The notes under the pieces were generated by a model. It did not search any database and was not told the DNA's origin. It saw only the letters and a list, made by a program, of their open reading frames with translations. The position numbers and the translations under genes were made by a program. This document shows positions 22,435-32,504 of a stretch of 64,000 nucleotides of DNA, one piece after another; position 1 is the stretch's first letter, and each line of letters starts with the position of its first letter. Source of the stretch: Aegilops tauschii subsp. strangulata (taxonomy: Eukaryota; Streptophyta; Magnoliopsida; Poales; Poaceae); NCBI RefSeq assembly GCF_002575655.3, contig NC_053037.3, positions 326,147,294 to 326,211,293 on the forward strand, read 5' to 3'.

Positions 22435-23540
22435 ACACTAACGGCTTTGAGGACTGAGAGCGGCGTCGAGGATGCAAGCGGAGAGAGAGGATTGTGTGTG
22501 TAGCGAGGATGGGGGGTGCGGCCGCTCGGGCGCTCCATTAATATGAAGTAGTGGGAGTTGTGGGAGAGAGGCGGGCGGCAGTCAAACCGATGGCTCGCTC
22601 CTGGTGAGCCTGCGCACCGGACTGCTGGCATGCCTACCAAAGTTTCACACAGCTACTCGCACGCCTCCCGATGACACTGCACAGCGAGCACGCCTCCGTC
22701 AATTCACACACCTGCACGCACACCTCCCGATGACACTGCGCAGCGAGCACGCCTCCGTCAATTCACACACCTGCATGCACGCCTCCCCGTCTGCCCGCGC
22801 GGCGGACTGCTCGCATCCGTCCCGTCAACTCATGCCTGCTCGCACGCCACACGGGTCGCGCGGCGGCACATATATTGTTTTTCTATTTGGATGATTAATG
22901 CTGCCGCTTTATTGCTTAACCGAAGCATGGCACGTATCCATTGTTGGTCTAATGCTTATGGTTCGAATAAATAATCCGTTTGGGATATTGGTTCCCAATT
23001 ATTAATAATCTCCTGTCTGTAATTAGATAAAGATTACATCAAAACTGGTCTCAAATTTGACAAAAAAAGTACAATGCCACTTTGTATTGGTGTCCATATG
23101 ACAACACGATAAGTTTCATGAGCTTCAAATAAATTTTGGATGTACTAGAATTTAAAAATCAAGATTCTCAATGTTTGAAATTTGTTGCTCGAGGAGTAAA
23201 CATGCACCCAGTGAGACACATGTGTTTTTGCAATCCATTTAGGTGCACTGTCACCTGTGCATGTAGCTCAAATTTGATTTTTGCACATTATACCCATAGA
23301 AAATCAATCATTCAATGTACTAAAACTTCTTAATGATCTCTGTGATTTTTTTGAAATTAAAACATCCCTCCTTTGGTAACATGTATGTTCACCGCGGGAT
23401 AATTAATTTAACATGCGTCGTAGTTGCGGTGGATTCACGGTGTGTGTGTGTGGGTGTGTGCGTCTAGGGGTGGTGGGTGGCTCCCAGTACACTATGAGTT
23501 GTGAGCCACCATGTGGGTTGGCCGTTTTGTTAGGCAGGCT
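22435..23540. other. Upstream region of the zf-XS-like gene (M2); short tandem repeats, no gene
   Basis: 22625-22790 holds approximately 59-bp repeats (CTCCCGATGACACTGC, AGCGAGCACGCCTCCGTCAATTCACACACCTGCA). 22890-23340 is AT-rich. A (GT)n-like stretch lies near 23440-23460. Probably the 5' flank and promoter of the acidic gene. The inverted match is 44440-45384. Confidence 0.55.
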
Positions 23541-25210
23541 GGTGCCACATCAGAGTCGTGAAATCGTTATTTAAAACATTACACAACCCTTTCATACATA
23601 AATGTTTTGGCCACATGTAGTCGATGGTTGTCCTACACGACACTCGATACTCGCGTGTGACGCTTTCTGTGGGCCCGCGAGCTCGTCGTCCATCATTTTG
23701 ACGAACAACCGACAGTGAGGTTAATTTGACCAGCAAGGTAGAATCTTTTTTGTTTCTGTTATGGTGGTATATAGTATGCGTCGAAGAGGTGGGAGGGGAC
23801 TAGCATATATACTATACGTATGCGTCCGTGAACAAGTACACCTCACTCAGTGTCGGGAATTTTTGGTTACCGAGGCACGTGCCACATCAAAATTGTGAAA
23901 TTGGTTATTCAAACATCACACAACACCTTTTTGGGCCACATGCATATATATCCTAGCTAGGACACTCACGTGTGACGCTTCCATCTATGGGCCCACGAGG
24001 CCATCGTCGATGCATGCATGCATCACTTTGACCTACATTGGGAGAGGTTAATTAATTTCACCATCGATGAGGATTCTTTTGGGCTGTACATATATTACGG
24101 TAGGAGCATATAGTATGCAGTGAAGAGTGGGGAAGGGGACCATCATATGTAGTACGCTTGATATGAACCTCGCTCTGTGTGGCTGCATGATTTACGGTTT
24201 TTGAGGCATGTGGCACATCAAAGTTGTGCATTGTGGGTATTCAACATATATATGTTTGGCCCACATGCAAAGCGGTGGTGGTTGTCCTCTCGCACCCACC
24301 TAAGCGGTTATCAGCAATATTGATGCTTTCCATCTGTGGGCCCACTTGGTCCATCACTTCTTTTTCCTGACAACAAGAGAGGTTAATTTGACTTAGGAGG
24401 GGATTATTATTTTTGCTCTAGGATGACATGCATGATACACTCCGAGCACACACACATGCATGTGTATGCATGAATCCCTCCCATCGAGTCGAAGTGGCTA
24501 GTACAACGACACCATCATGAACCGTTCTCGCTCTGTGTGGGGAGCTAGTGTACGATTTTTGACACACGCGTCAGATCAATGTTGTGTATTCAAACATGCA
24601 TGCACGCATCACCTCCATACATATGCATGTAGTGGTTGCCTTGGAATGATACACTCCCTCGCGTGGTTATCGGTGACAAGCCTATATATTCATGGGCCCG
24701 CGTGGACATCCATGATCACCTTGACCAACAACAAGATAGGTTACCATGGCGGATTCTTCATTTGGTTCGTGTTATCGTAGTATAGGTCATGGTGAGATTC
24801 AGACCTAATTAAGTTTGAGCGCATATACTATGCACGCATGCATGAATATATGAATCCCCGTCGTTGGCTTGAAGCGTGGTGTAACATACATATGCATCAT
24901 CAACCTAACCCTCACTCAGTGTGGGGATTTCTAGTCCGAAATCACGGTGCCACATCAAAGTTGTTCCATTGTTACTCAAAAACACACCTCTCCATACATA
25001 TGTTTGGGCCACATGCATGCAGTGGTTGTCTTCGGGGACTAGCTACTTCCATGATTATTGGCGAGCTAGCCCATCTCTGGCGTCGCATGGACGGCCATCA
25101 CTTTGACCAACAACAAGAGAGAGGTTGTATGACCAATGTGGATTATTCTTGGTCCGTTTTACGATCCATCTTGGTGAGATATATGCCTCTCTGGCCCGTC
25201 GACTGAAAGT
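23541..25210. repeat. Diverged tandem array of approximately 330-380 bp units (M2)
   Basis: The block GTGCCACATCAAAGTTGTG recurs at about 23541, 23879, 24211, 24567 and 24946, with a partial copy at 26559. Each is followed by GGGCCACATGCA, GGGCCCACGTGG-like and CATCACTTTGACC blocks in the same order. Units differ greatly, so the array is old. No coding pattern. The M1 counterpart is 42750-44440. Confidence 0.85.
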
Positions 25211-25227
25211 GTGTGTGTGGGGGGGGG

Positions 25228-26525
25228 GGGGGGCGTTGCTACATCGCACTTTGCTAGGTGAACCTCGGTTGGGGGGAGATGCATTCATAGCTTAATTAGG
25301 ATTCCCTTCGTGTCGACACGAGGGGGTGGGGGGCTGCTAGCTACATCACACTTTGCTAGGTGAACCTCGGTTGGGGGGGAGGGGGCATGCTCATAGCTTA
25401 GGATTCCCTTCGTGCCGACATGAGGGGAGGGCTGCTAGCTACTTCACACTTTGCTAGGTGAACCTCGGTTGGGGGGGGGGCATGTGCATTCATAGCTTAG
25501 GATCCCCTTCGTGCTGACACAAGGGAGGGGTGGCTGCTAGCTACTTCGCTCTTTGCGAGGGTGAACCTCGGTTGGGGGGGAGGGCATGCATTCATAGCTT
25601 AGGATTCCCTTCGTGCCGACACGAGGGAGGGGTCTGCTAGCTACTTCGCACTTTGCTAGGTGAACCTCGGTTGGGGGGCATGTGCATTCATAGCTTAGGA
25701 TTCCTTTCATGCCGACACGAGGGAGGAGTGGCTACTAGCTACTTCGCACTTTGCTAAGGTGAACCTCGGTTGGGGGGAGGGCATGCATTCATAGCTTAGC
25801 TATGATTCCCTTCGTGCCGACACGAGGGAGGGGGGATGCTAGCTACTTCGCACTTTGCTAGGTGAACCTCGGTTGGGGGGCATGCATTCATAGCTTAGGA
25901 ATCCCTTCATGCCGACACGAGGGAGGGGGGCTGCTAGCTCTACTTCACACTTTGCTAGGTGAACCTCGGTTGGGGGGCATGTGCATTCATAGCTTAGGAT
26001 TCCCTTCGTGCCGACACGAGGGAGGGGTGGCTACTAGCTACTTCGCACTTTGCTAAGGTGAACCTCGGTTGGGGGGGAGGGCATGCATTCATAGCTTAGC
26101 TATGATTCCCTTCGTGCCGACACGAGGGAGGGGGGCTGCTAGCTACTTCGCACTTTGCTAGGTGAACCTCGGTTGGGGGGGCATGCATTCATAGCTTAGG
26201 AATCCCTTCATGCCGACACGAGGGAGGGGGGCTGCTAGCTCTACTTTACACTTTGCTAGGTGAACCTCGGTTGGGGGCATGCATTCATAGCTTAGGATTC
26301 CCTTCGTGCCGACAAGAGGGAGGGGACTGCTAGCTACTTCGCACTTTGATACGGTGAACCTCGGTTGGGGGGGCATGCATTCATAGCTTAGGATTCCCTT
26401 CATGCTGACACAAGGGAGGAGGGGGCTCCTAGCTACTTGGCACATTGATAGGTGAACCTCGTTTGAGGGGGAGGGGGCATGCATTCATAGCTTAGGATTC
26501 CCTTCGTGCCGACACGAGGGGGGTG
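25228..26525. repeat. Satellite-like tandem array, ~100-bp unit, about 13 copies (M2)
   Basis: The unit contains TAGGTGAACCTCGGTTGGGG, GCATTCATAGCTTAGGATTC and CCTTCGTGCCGACACGAGGG. GAACCTCGG occurs at about 25260, 25360, 25460, 25565, 25662, 25761, 25866, 25963, 26061, 26166, 26264, 26356 and 26455. M1 has only about nine units (41845-42740). The array lies inside the array of ~350-bp units, before its last partial copy. Confidence 0.92.
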
Positions 26526-26689
26526 GGGGCAAGCAATACCGTGCGCTTTGCGAGAGAGGTGGCACATCGAAGTTGCATTTGGTATTTAAAAATCAAACCA
26601 CCCTTTTGATACATAAATTTGGTCCACATGCAAGTGTGTTCATGTTCTGACCCTCTCCCGCATCATTTTTTTGCCAAATTTATGAACAT

Positions 26690-27090
26690 TAGACAAGTCG
26701 GATGACGCAACAGACACGGTTCACGCAAACTAACCGTGTGCCACGCCGGTGCACCTGTCACGCACACATCCGCATAGTACATTGGGCTCCACGAGGCTCC
26801 CCCTCTCAAAAATATCTGCCCCCCTCGAGGGTTTTTCTTTTTCATAACACACGGTTGTTATCTCCGGACCGTGTGCGATGTTTCTTGTTCCCAATCCCGC
26901 CTGCATGCCTAGAAAATATCTACCCGCCTCGAGGGTTTTTATGTTTCATAACACACGGTTGTTATCTCCGGACCGTGTACGATGTTTCTTGTTCCCAATC
27001 CCACCTGCATCCCTAGAAAATATCTGGCCGCCTCGAGGGTTTTCTGTTTCTTAACATACGGTTGTTATCTTCGGACCGTGTGCGATGCAA
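26690..27090. repeat. Internal tandem repeats with CACTA-like motifs, ~105-bp unit x3 (M2)
   Basis: CACACGGTTGTTATCTCCGGACC followed by GTGTGCGATG and CCTCGAGGGTTTTT recurs at about 26855, 26960 and 27060. The motifs resemble the subterminal motifs at the element ends. The block lies 5' of the SSKGKE-repeat gene. Confidence 0.82.
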
Positions 27091-27224
27091 TATCATCAAA
27101 AGTTTCAATAGTCGGCATTTCGCTCCCGCGTTTGACTCCCGGGTAGTAAAATTTTCAGTACCCGCGTCATTTCCTCAAACACCCCGCGCCCCCCTCCAAA
27201 CACACACACACCCCAAAACCTCCT

Positions 27225-27262
27225 TGGGCGTGCGCGCGCGCGCGCACACACACACACCCCCT
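27225..27262. repeat. Alternating purine-pyrimidine tract (CG/CA)n
   Basis: GTGCGCGCGCGCGCGCACACACACACACC, part of the 5' leader of the SSKGKE-repeat gene. Confidence 0.9.
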
Positions 27263-27382
27263 CCCTCGCTCGAAACCCTAGCAAGGTCCCCGCCGCCGCA
27301 AGGCCTCCATTTTCAACATCTGCCGGTTTGCCCGTGCAGCTTACCCACCGATCTCCAACCCAGGCCGCCCAGAGTTTCTTAG

Positions 27383-28066
27383 ATGACGCCTGCCAAACGC
27401 CCCCTTTCCCACTGATCCCCATCCCCATCCACCACTCCAGAGCGTCGCAGCCTAAGCCCGGCTATGCTTCCCGTGGAGCTCGAGGAGCGACTGGCCCAAA
27501 AGAGGTGTATAGCCGTCTCTTCGCCCGACGTCGCTGAGGAAGCTGACGACCATTACTGGCGGCAGGCACTCAAGCAACGGGCTAGAGTATGCAGGCATGT
27601 CTCGTCCGCCGGCTACGACATCGAGGTCATCGACAGCGACACCCTGAGGCGGGCTGTGTCACAGGTTAAGTGGCCCACCCCCAACCCCTCGGGTTCAACC
27701 GCCGTCGATCTCATCCATGGCCCCACCGCTGATCTCCTCTAGCTCGCTGTCAACAATTTGCCATTCTACATCGCCATCGAGCCCCTTTTGTCATTTCTGA
27801 AGGACACGTTCTGCGATGCTGGCTTGGGATCCACAGCTTCCAAGTCAGACCTCATCGACGGAGACCATGAGGAGGGCACCCTCTCCGACTCTTCCAAGGG
27901 GAAAGAGGCCATCTGCTCTTCCAAGGGGAAAGCGCCCGTCTGCGACATCAGGGAGGGCACCCTACAGCCATGCTCTTCCAAGGGGAAGGAGCCCATCTAC
28001 GACAACATGGAGCGCATCCAGGGTCCGTGCTCTTCCCACGGGAACGAGCCCATCCGTGACAAGTGA
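27383..28066 (+). pseudogene. Unrecognised gene with repeated SSKGKE motifs, M2 copy, broken
   Basis: The ATG at 27383 (MTPAKRP) matches the M1 start, but a TGA follows after ten codons. The frame resumes as MLPVELEERLAQKRCIAVSS, continues with ARVCRHV and YDIEVIDSDTLRRAVSQVKW, and has a second stop (TAG) near 27740 before LAVNNLPFYIAIEPLLSFLK. The C-terminal part carries SSKGKEA, SSKGKAP, SSKGKEP and SSHGNEP repeats separated by acidic linkers. I do not recognise the family. A region GSTAVDLIHGPTADLL with a hydrophobic NNLPFYIAIEPLL could be a helical domain. It ends 79 bases before the internal GTAGTG seam at 28145. Confidence 0.65.
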
Positions 28067-28824
28067 GGAAAACCATGATTAGTTTTGCCGTGCCTCTTCA
28101 TAGGGGGAAACCCATGATTTGTTTTGTCGAGTCCCTTTTGTAGTGCAGTGAGAATATGTCCAGTTTTAATTGCTATATCTGGTTGTTTGCAGTATGCCTT
28201 GTTTATTTCAGTTGTTCACAATGTGATGCTCTATATGTGCAATTATTTATTGTGTAGTACATTTCATCAATCCAGTTTTAAACAGACCGATAGGAATGCA
28301 TATATTTGCTTGCTGTTAAGCCTGCTATAGCTAGCATATGACTCTTCTAAAGTTTTTTGATTGTTCGGTTGTTTGTAGTTAGCATATGTTCAGTTTCAAA
28401 TGCTATCTTTGGTTGTTCGTAGTATGCCTTGTTTATTCCAATTATTCACAATGTGATGTTCTATATGTGCAAGTATGAATTGTGCAGTTCAAATTCATCA
28501 GTACCAGTTTCAACAATACCACTATGAATGACTACATTTGGTTGCTGCATCTTGTAGTTAAGACGCCTTTCCATTTTTTATTTGACCATAACCAGTGTAC
28601 TTAGACCGGAACAATACCAGTTTGAATGACCATGTTTGCTTGTTGTTAAATGTTTGGCCTGTTGCAGTTAGCACACCTTTCCACTTGTTTTGCTTTACTA
28701 GCGTGCTTAAACCTGCACACTGAAGCTATCTTTTGGTTATTATTTTGTCTGCGATGTGTAATTTTGGTTGATGTTTAGCCTGTTGTGCTTAACATGCTTC
28801 TTGATGTACCTACACAGGACAATT
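28067..28824. other. Seam and leader between SSKGKE-repeat and B3-like genes (M2)
   Basis: Contains CCCTTTTGTAGTG (ends 28145), which looks like a CACTA terminus inside the element. It is followed by a diverged tandem duplication: ATGTCCAGTTTTAATTGC at about 28156 and ATGTTCAGTTTCAAATGC at about 28386, each followed by TATGCCTTGTTTATT, with weaker copies to about 28760. No gene. It may be 5' flank of the B3-like gene. Confidence 0.65.
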
Positions 28825-30209
28825 ATGGGAACGACTGCTGTTTTCCATCGAGGTTAGTTTCATCCCATGGCTTATATCTGCTCACTGTTCAGGATATCGG
28901 CAGCTGGTACCATATAGGCCGGCGGCTGATAAGGGACTAATCGGTGAATCGGACTTTTAACTGAATATATCTGCAACCCAATGTTCCTTAGGTTAACTAG
29001 GGCCATATGTAATATATCTGAGGCTACATAGCAACATGCACTATACTTAATGTCTAAATATTCAGTCCTAGGCTACATAGCAACAAGGAAGAGTGTTACA
29101 TTAATGTTCTAATGATGTCTAGATATACGTAGAAGAGCAGCAACATCAACGGCAACAACACAGCCCTGTTTGGATACTCAACTTAGCTAGAGGTTAGAGT
29201 TAGTTTCTAGCTCATTACTAACCCTGAACTAACTCCATCCAAAGAGTTGTTTGGATGGCAGGGTTAGATTGACAATAAATGCACTAGGAGAACTAGCTCT
29301 AATTAGCACCTCTTGGGTTGGATACTAGTTTTTTTGGGTGGGTTATAGATGCAACTAGCTCAAACTAGCCCTCATGTTTAGATATACTTTAGGGCTATTT
29401 GAGTCCGAACTAGCTCAAAATAACTGTAACCCATGGATACATCAGCAGATAATTTGTAAGAATGAACTAAACTCCTTCCGGCCCATAATATAAGATGTTA
29501 ATTCATCTAATATGTGAGTATATTGGATGTTATAAGATACTCCCTCCGTTCCTAAATATTTATCTTTTTAGAGATTTCAAATGGACTACCACATACGGAT
29601 GTATATAGACATATTATCAAAGAGTGTTGTACTACATCATTGTGCAATTGCTGTTTAGCTTCTAATATTAACTTGGTGCTTTTAGGTACATATGTCATTG
29701 GTAAAGATCCGCGTTTCGACCCTTTCTGCGTATGGGGCAATGAGATATCGATGAACCAGCATCAAGTGAGGAAGCTGATAAAGATTGTTAGTAAAATGGG
29801 TCCAAAGATGGTAGTTAAACTATTTGTTTACACTTTATCCAAGACAACAGCGAACTGCAGGATGGTACGTAAGAACTCTGCTGCCTTCTTTTTACTGCCC
29901 ATAATGAGTTGTGTTAGATGACAATGTCTGAATCTTTTTCCTTTGCAGTGGTTGCCAAAGCAGTTTACTCAAGATTACCTCTCAAACTACATGATTGGTG
30001 GGCATGCAAAGGTTAAAGTATTTCTACTAGAACACGATGATTATCTAGATGTTTTCATGAAGACCGTGAAGGATGGGCGGTCGGCCATCACAAGTGGTTG
30101 GACTAGAGTCGTGCGTGCCTTCTGCATGGAGGAGGGCACAATATGGGCATTCCGCTTCACCTTGTTCAGCAACCAGAATATATTTCGCCTCTTTCTTTAC
30201 CGTCTTTAA
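28825..30209 (+). CDS. Small B3-domain-like gene, three exons, intact model (M2)
   Basis: Exons 28825-28852, 29686-29864 and 29949-30209 (468 nt, 155 aa) join in frame through GT-AG introns. Exon 1 gives MGTTAVFHR. Exon 2 gives YVIGKDPRFDPFCVWGNEIS and MGPKMVVKLFVYTL. Exon 3 gives WLPKQFTQDYLSNYM, KVKVFL, SAITSGWTRVVRAF and EEGTIWAFRFTLF. The order fits a REM-type B3 DNA-binding fold (about residues 55-145), shorter than most B3 proteins. Intron 1 (833 bp) contains MITE fragments. M1 shares all splice sites but has TTG for ATG. It would act in the nucleus as a DNA-binding protein. It is the only multi-exon cargo gene in the window with no visible lesion. Exon limits are inferred from sequence only. 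Confidence 0.65.
29472..29625. repeat. Stowaway-like MITE fragments in intron 1 (M2)
   Basis: CTCCTTCCGGCCCATAATATAAG at 29472 and CTCCCTCCGTTCCTAAATATTT at 29541 are adjacent starts of two Stowaway-type elements, each missing its other end. Confidence 0.65.
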
Positions 30210-30409
30210 TAGTACAAGTATACAACTGTGGTTCATCATTCTTTATTTGGTTCTTATGTAATTCTTGAACATATGTACCTATGAATAGAATAATGCATTG
30301 GTTGTCTGAACCTGATGGATATGAATAAAGCTGTAGCATACATTCAAATTCAAATCCAAATCCGGTACAATTTGGAAAAGCAGCAATTAAATTACGGTGA
30401 AATTACGCT

Positions 30410-31039
30410 CTCCAGGTTGTTACGGCACACACGGTTGGTAAAACACAAACGTTTGCGATATGCACCATAATCATAGACGGTTCACAGAGAGGAAACGTGT
30501 GCAAGCATGCACACAGTTGTCGTTTGCAAAGCGTGTGCAATGTCAGACAATATCACAAACGGTGCGGGAAAACTAAACGTTTGTGTTAGTTGCCTTATCG
30601 TACATGATTCGCAACCATGAACTATTTCTGATGAAGTATGCATCGTAAACGTTGCACCACAGAATAGCGTGTGCGATAGTTGTCGTGTACGACAATGTTA
30701 CGATGGTCCGACGTTTCGTAATCCTGTCCGACCCTCGTAGGACGATTAGCTAATCTTCTTAACAGTGAACCATTTGTGATGGGCCGCGCATCATACACGT
30801 TCTATAATAGTGAACCGCTTGTGATGGGACGCGCATCGTAAGGGTAGCACCACAGAATACCGACTGCGATGGTAATGCGAGCAGAAACGAGTAGGAGTAC
30901 TATAGGGGCCCTATCCCCGACGGTTTCTGGGTCATGTGGGAAGGACCCCCCTATCGCCCACACTCACTTGGCGACGGTTCCAAATGACGTCGCGGAAAGG
31001 GGTTTTAAACCGTTTGTTTAGGACCGACGCGCACCAGTG
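30410..31039 (-). repeat. Subterminal repeat region, CACTGG end of M2
   Basis: Inverted counterpart of 9667-10320. Contains AAACGTTTGCGAT, GTGTGCAATGTC, GATGGGCCGCGCATC and GTTTGTGATGGG motifs and ends in GACGCGCACCAGTG. Confidence 0.82.
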
Positions 31040-31095
31040 CAAGGCATAATGCAAAAAACCAGATATAGCAATTAAAACTGGACATATTCTCACTA
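31040..31095 (+). other. Resumption of M1 after the M2 insertion (~57 bp)
   Basis: CAAGGCATAATGC through CTCACTA matches the reverse complement of 28146-28203 in M2. It proves that the M1 sequence left at 12503 continues here. It is followed by CACTACAAAAGGGACTCG at 31096. Confidence 0.88.
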
Positions 31096-31174
31096 CACTA
31101 CAAAAGGGACTCGACAAAACAAATCATGGGTTTCCCCCTGTTAAGAGGCATGGCAAAACAAATCATGGGTTTCC

Positions 31175-31858
31175 TCACTTGTCACAGATGGACTCGTTCC
31201 CGTGGGAAGAGCATGGACCCTGGATGCGATCCATGTTGTCGCAGATGGGCTTCTTCCCCTTGGAAGAGCACGGCTGTAGGGTGCCCTCCCTGATATCGCA
31301 GACGGGCGCTTTCCCCTAGGAAGAGCAGATGGGCTCTTTCCCCTTGGAAGAGCCGGAGAGGGTGCCCTCCTCGTGGTCGCTGTTGATGAGGTCTGGCTTG
31401 GAAGCTATGGATCCCAAGCCAGCATCACAGAACGTGTCCTTCAAAAATGACAAAAGGGGCTCGATGGCGATGTAGAATGGCAAATTGTTGACAGCGAGCC
31501 AGAGGAGATCAGCGACGGGGCCATGGATAAGATCGACGGCAGTTGAACCCGAGGGGTTGGGTGTGGTCCACTTAACCTGTGACACAGCCCGCCTCAGGCC
31601 GTCGCTGTCGATGACCTCGATGTCATAGCCGACGGCCCAAACATGCCTGCATACTCTAGCCCGCTGCTTGAGTGCCTGCCGCCAGCAATGGCCGTCCGCT
31701 TCCTCGGCGACGTCGGGCGAAGAGACCGCTATACACCTCTTTTGGGCTAGTCGCTCCTCGAGCTCCACGGGAAGCATAGCCGGGCTTAGGCTGCGACACT
31801 CTGGAGTGGGGGATGGGGATGGGGACCTGTGGGAAACGGGGCGTTTGGCAGGCGTCAT
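31175..31858 (-). pseudogene. Unrecognised gene with repeated SSKGKE motifs, M1 copy, late stop
   Basis: The frame opens MTPAKRPVSHRSPSPSPTPE and runs without a break through ELEERLAQKRCIAVSS, YDIEVIDSDGLRRAVSQVKW and NNLPFYIAIEPLLSFLKD to SSKGKEPICSS, where TAG (31316-31318) interrupts. After it the repeats continue as GKAPVCD, SSKGKKPICD and SSHGNESICD up to TGA at 31175-31177. The 180-aa product before the stop keeps the whole N-terminal domain, so this copy is less damaged than the one in M2 (two early stops). Function unknown. The proline/serine-rich start and acidic-lysine repeats look disordered. Confidence 0.65.
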
Positions 31859-32056
31859 CTAAGAAACTCAGGGCGGCCTGGGTATGGAGATCGGTGGGTA
31901 AGCTGCACAGGCAAACCGGCAGATGTTGACATTGGAGGCCTTGTGGCGGCGGGGACCTTGCTAGGGTTTCGAGCGAGGGAGGGTGTGTGTGTGTGCGCGC
32001 ACGCCCGAGGAGGTTTTGGTGGTGTGTGTGTGTCATCGATAGAAGAGATAAGCCAG

Positions 32057-32504
32057 TGTCAAAACCGACAGATCTCGGGTAGGGGGTCCCGAACTATGCG
32101 TCTAAGGATCAAAGGTAACAGGAGACAGGGGACACGATGTTTACCCAGGTTTGGGCCCTCTTGATGGAGGTAATACCCTACCTCCTGCTTGATTGACTTT
32201 GATGAGTATAGGGATTACAAGAGTTGATCTACCTCGAGATCGTAGTGGCTAAACCCTAGATGTCTAGCCTGTATGATTATGATTGCCCCTACGGACTAAA
32301 CCTTTCGGTTTATATAGGCACCGGAGGGGGCCAGGGTTATACAGAGTAGGTTTACAGAGAAAGGAATCTTCATATCCGCACGCCAAGGAGAGTCCCATCC
32401 GGACACGGGGAAATGTCTTTTGCCTTGTATCTTCACGGCCCAAGAGCCCAACCCATGTCGTATAGCCCGGATGCCCGAGGACCCCCTAGTCCAGGACTCC
32501 CCCA
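32057..32504 (-). repeat. 3' LTR of the antisense-gene Gypsy element
   Basis: Matches 40738-41191 apart from small indels and substitutions; its last six bases (TGTCGG equivalent) read AGCCAG. The TATA-like TTTATATAGG at 32309-32318 reads TATAAA on the minus strand. Confidence 0.9.

Larger units (their letters stand above)
12504..31039 (-). mobile_element. M2: inner, complete CACTA-type element in reverse orientation
   Basis: 18,536 bp from CACTACTGCAGG (12504) to CGCACCAGTG (31039), with TSD CAA on both sides. It is the reverse complement of M1 along its whole length. After removal of two solo LTRs (15240-16791 and 17814-19310) the core is about 15.5 kb. The ends share only CACT..TGC, so the terminal inverted repeats are short and imperfect, but subterminal motif arrays lie at both ends. 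It carries B3-like, SSKGKE-repeat, zf-XS-like, B3-F-box-FBD and exonuclease-like gene sequences and no recognisable transposase. It is probably mobilised in trans. Confidence 0.9.

Noticed and set aside
26158..26484. Frame with repeated GILSYECMPP units (also 42584-42913)
   Set aside because: It is a translation of the ~100-bp satellite unit, interrupted at unit-length changes.
9667..31039. Treating 9667-31039 as one element with 2.8-kb terminal inverted repeats
   Set aside because: The right copy continues ~57 bp further than the left at the inner side, the flanks do not match, and the nested model gives a perfect CAA duplication.
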